The notes under the pieces were generated by a model. That model made no database searches. It was not told where the DNA came from and saw only the letters and a program-made list of their open reading frames with translations. A program made the translations under genes and the position numbers. Below, one piece after another: positions 5,111 to 5,178 of a stretch of 5,178 nt of DNA; within the stretch, counting starts at the first letter, position 1, and each line of letters opens with the position of its first letter. Where the stretch lies: the NCBI GenBank assembly GCA_900322165.1, contig ONYR01000280.1, positions 1-5,178 of the forward strand, given 5' to 3'. The DNA comes from an uncultured Eubacteriales bacterium (GTDB lineage: Bacteria; Bacillota; Clostridia; Lachnospirales; Bianqueaceae).

Positions 5111-5177
5111 CGCGTTGCCCGAAGGGCAACGCGGCAAGAATTCGCGAAGCGAATTCTTGCGGTGTATCTCAAGATAC
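5111..5177. repeat. Cluster of three adjacent palindromes upstream of tRNA-Arg
   Basis: Palindrome 1: CGCGTTGCCC (5111-5120), loop GAA, GGGCAACGCG (5124-5133), ten perfect pairs. Palindrome 2 abuts it: GCAAGAATTCGC (5134-5145), loop GAA, GCGAATTCTTGC (5149-5160), twelve perfect pairs with nested GAATTC and TTCGCGAA. Palindrome 3: GTATCT (5164-5169), loop CA, AGATAC (5172-5177), and it may continue past the window. None is followed by a T-tract on either strand, so they are not typical intrinsic terminators. They begin one base from the mature tRNA 5' end. Possible identities are a REP/MITE-like repeat, RNA processing hairpins in a tRNA transcript, or a protein-binding palindrome array; the window does not decide. 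Confidence 0.75.
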
Positions 5178-5178
5178 C

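Noticed and set aside
4987..5172. In-frame 62-codon extension of lepB
   Set aside because: It translates the tRNA gene, producing the well-known spurious VAQGIEQWFPKPCAGGSNP peptide, and would put extra residues before a normal signal peptidase N-terminus.
5111..5177. CRISPR array or intrinsic terminator in the palindrome cluster
   Set aside because: The palindromes differ from each other, have no spacers between them, and no T-tract follows on either strand.

Overview
The window looks like chromosomal DNA of a moderately GC-rich low-GC-phylum relative, most probably a gut-type member of the Clostridia (Oscillospiraceae/Ruminococcaceae-like). This rests on strong AGGAGG-type ribosome binding sites, a sigma-A promoter, a short single-membrane-segment signal peptidase I, a lipoprotein with three tandem 'YDAL..AKALVTNYQTL' modules, and an archaeal/fungal-type aspartate-semialdehyde dehydrogenase. 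The taxonomic placement is inference; no marker gene here fixes it.

Layout: (i) 1-2853, minus strand. Transcription runs right to left through a lipoprotein gene (2853-1720), a membrane-anchored endonuclease/exonuclease/phosphatase (EEP) family protein (1588-512), and the first 170 codons of a gene that runs off the left edge (510-1) and resembles the LOR/SDH (TIGR00300-like) family. The last two are separated by one base and appear translationally coupled. A rho-independent terminator at 1620-1655 lies between the lipoprotein and EEP genes but points the wrong way for them. (ii) 2854-3076 is a divergent promoter region. It serves the lipoprotein (TATAAT on the minus strand) and asd (TTGACA-17-TAAGAT with a G7 tract in the spacer). 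(iii) 3077-4156, plus strand: asd, apparently a single-gene unit. (iv) 4157-4404: a convergent intergenic region with two hairpin terminators, one for asd and one best suited to lepB. (v) 4405-5178, minus strand: lepB (signal peptidase I), preceded by tRNA-Arg(CCU), preceded by back-to-back perfect palindromes that fill the right end of the window.

The genes do not form one obvious pathway. Asd is the branch-point enzyme for lysine/diaminopimelate, threonine and methionine. LepB cleaves secreted preproteins. The lipoprotein and the EEP protein are envelope-located. I found no defence system, mobile-element gene or CRISPR array. The least explained elements are the palindrome cluster at the tRNA 5' side, the reversed terminator at 1620-1655, the G-tract inside the asd promoter spacer, and the unassigned C-terminal domain of the repeat lipoprotein.
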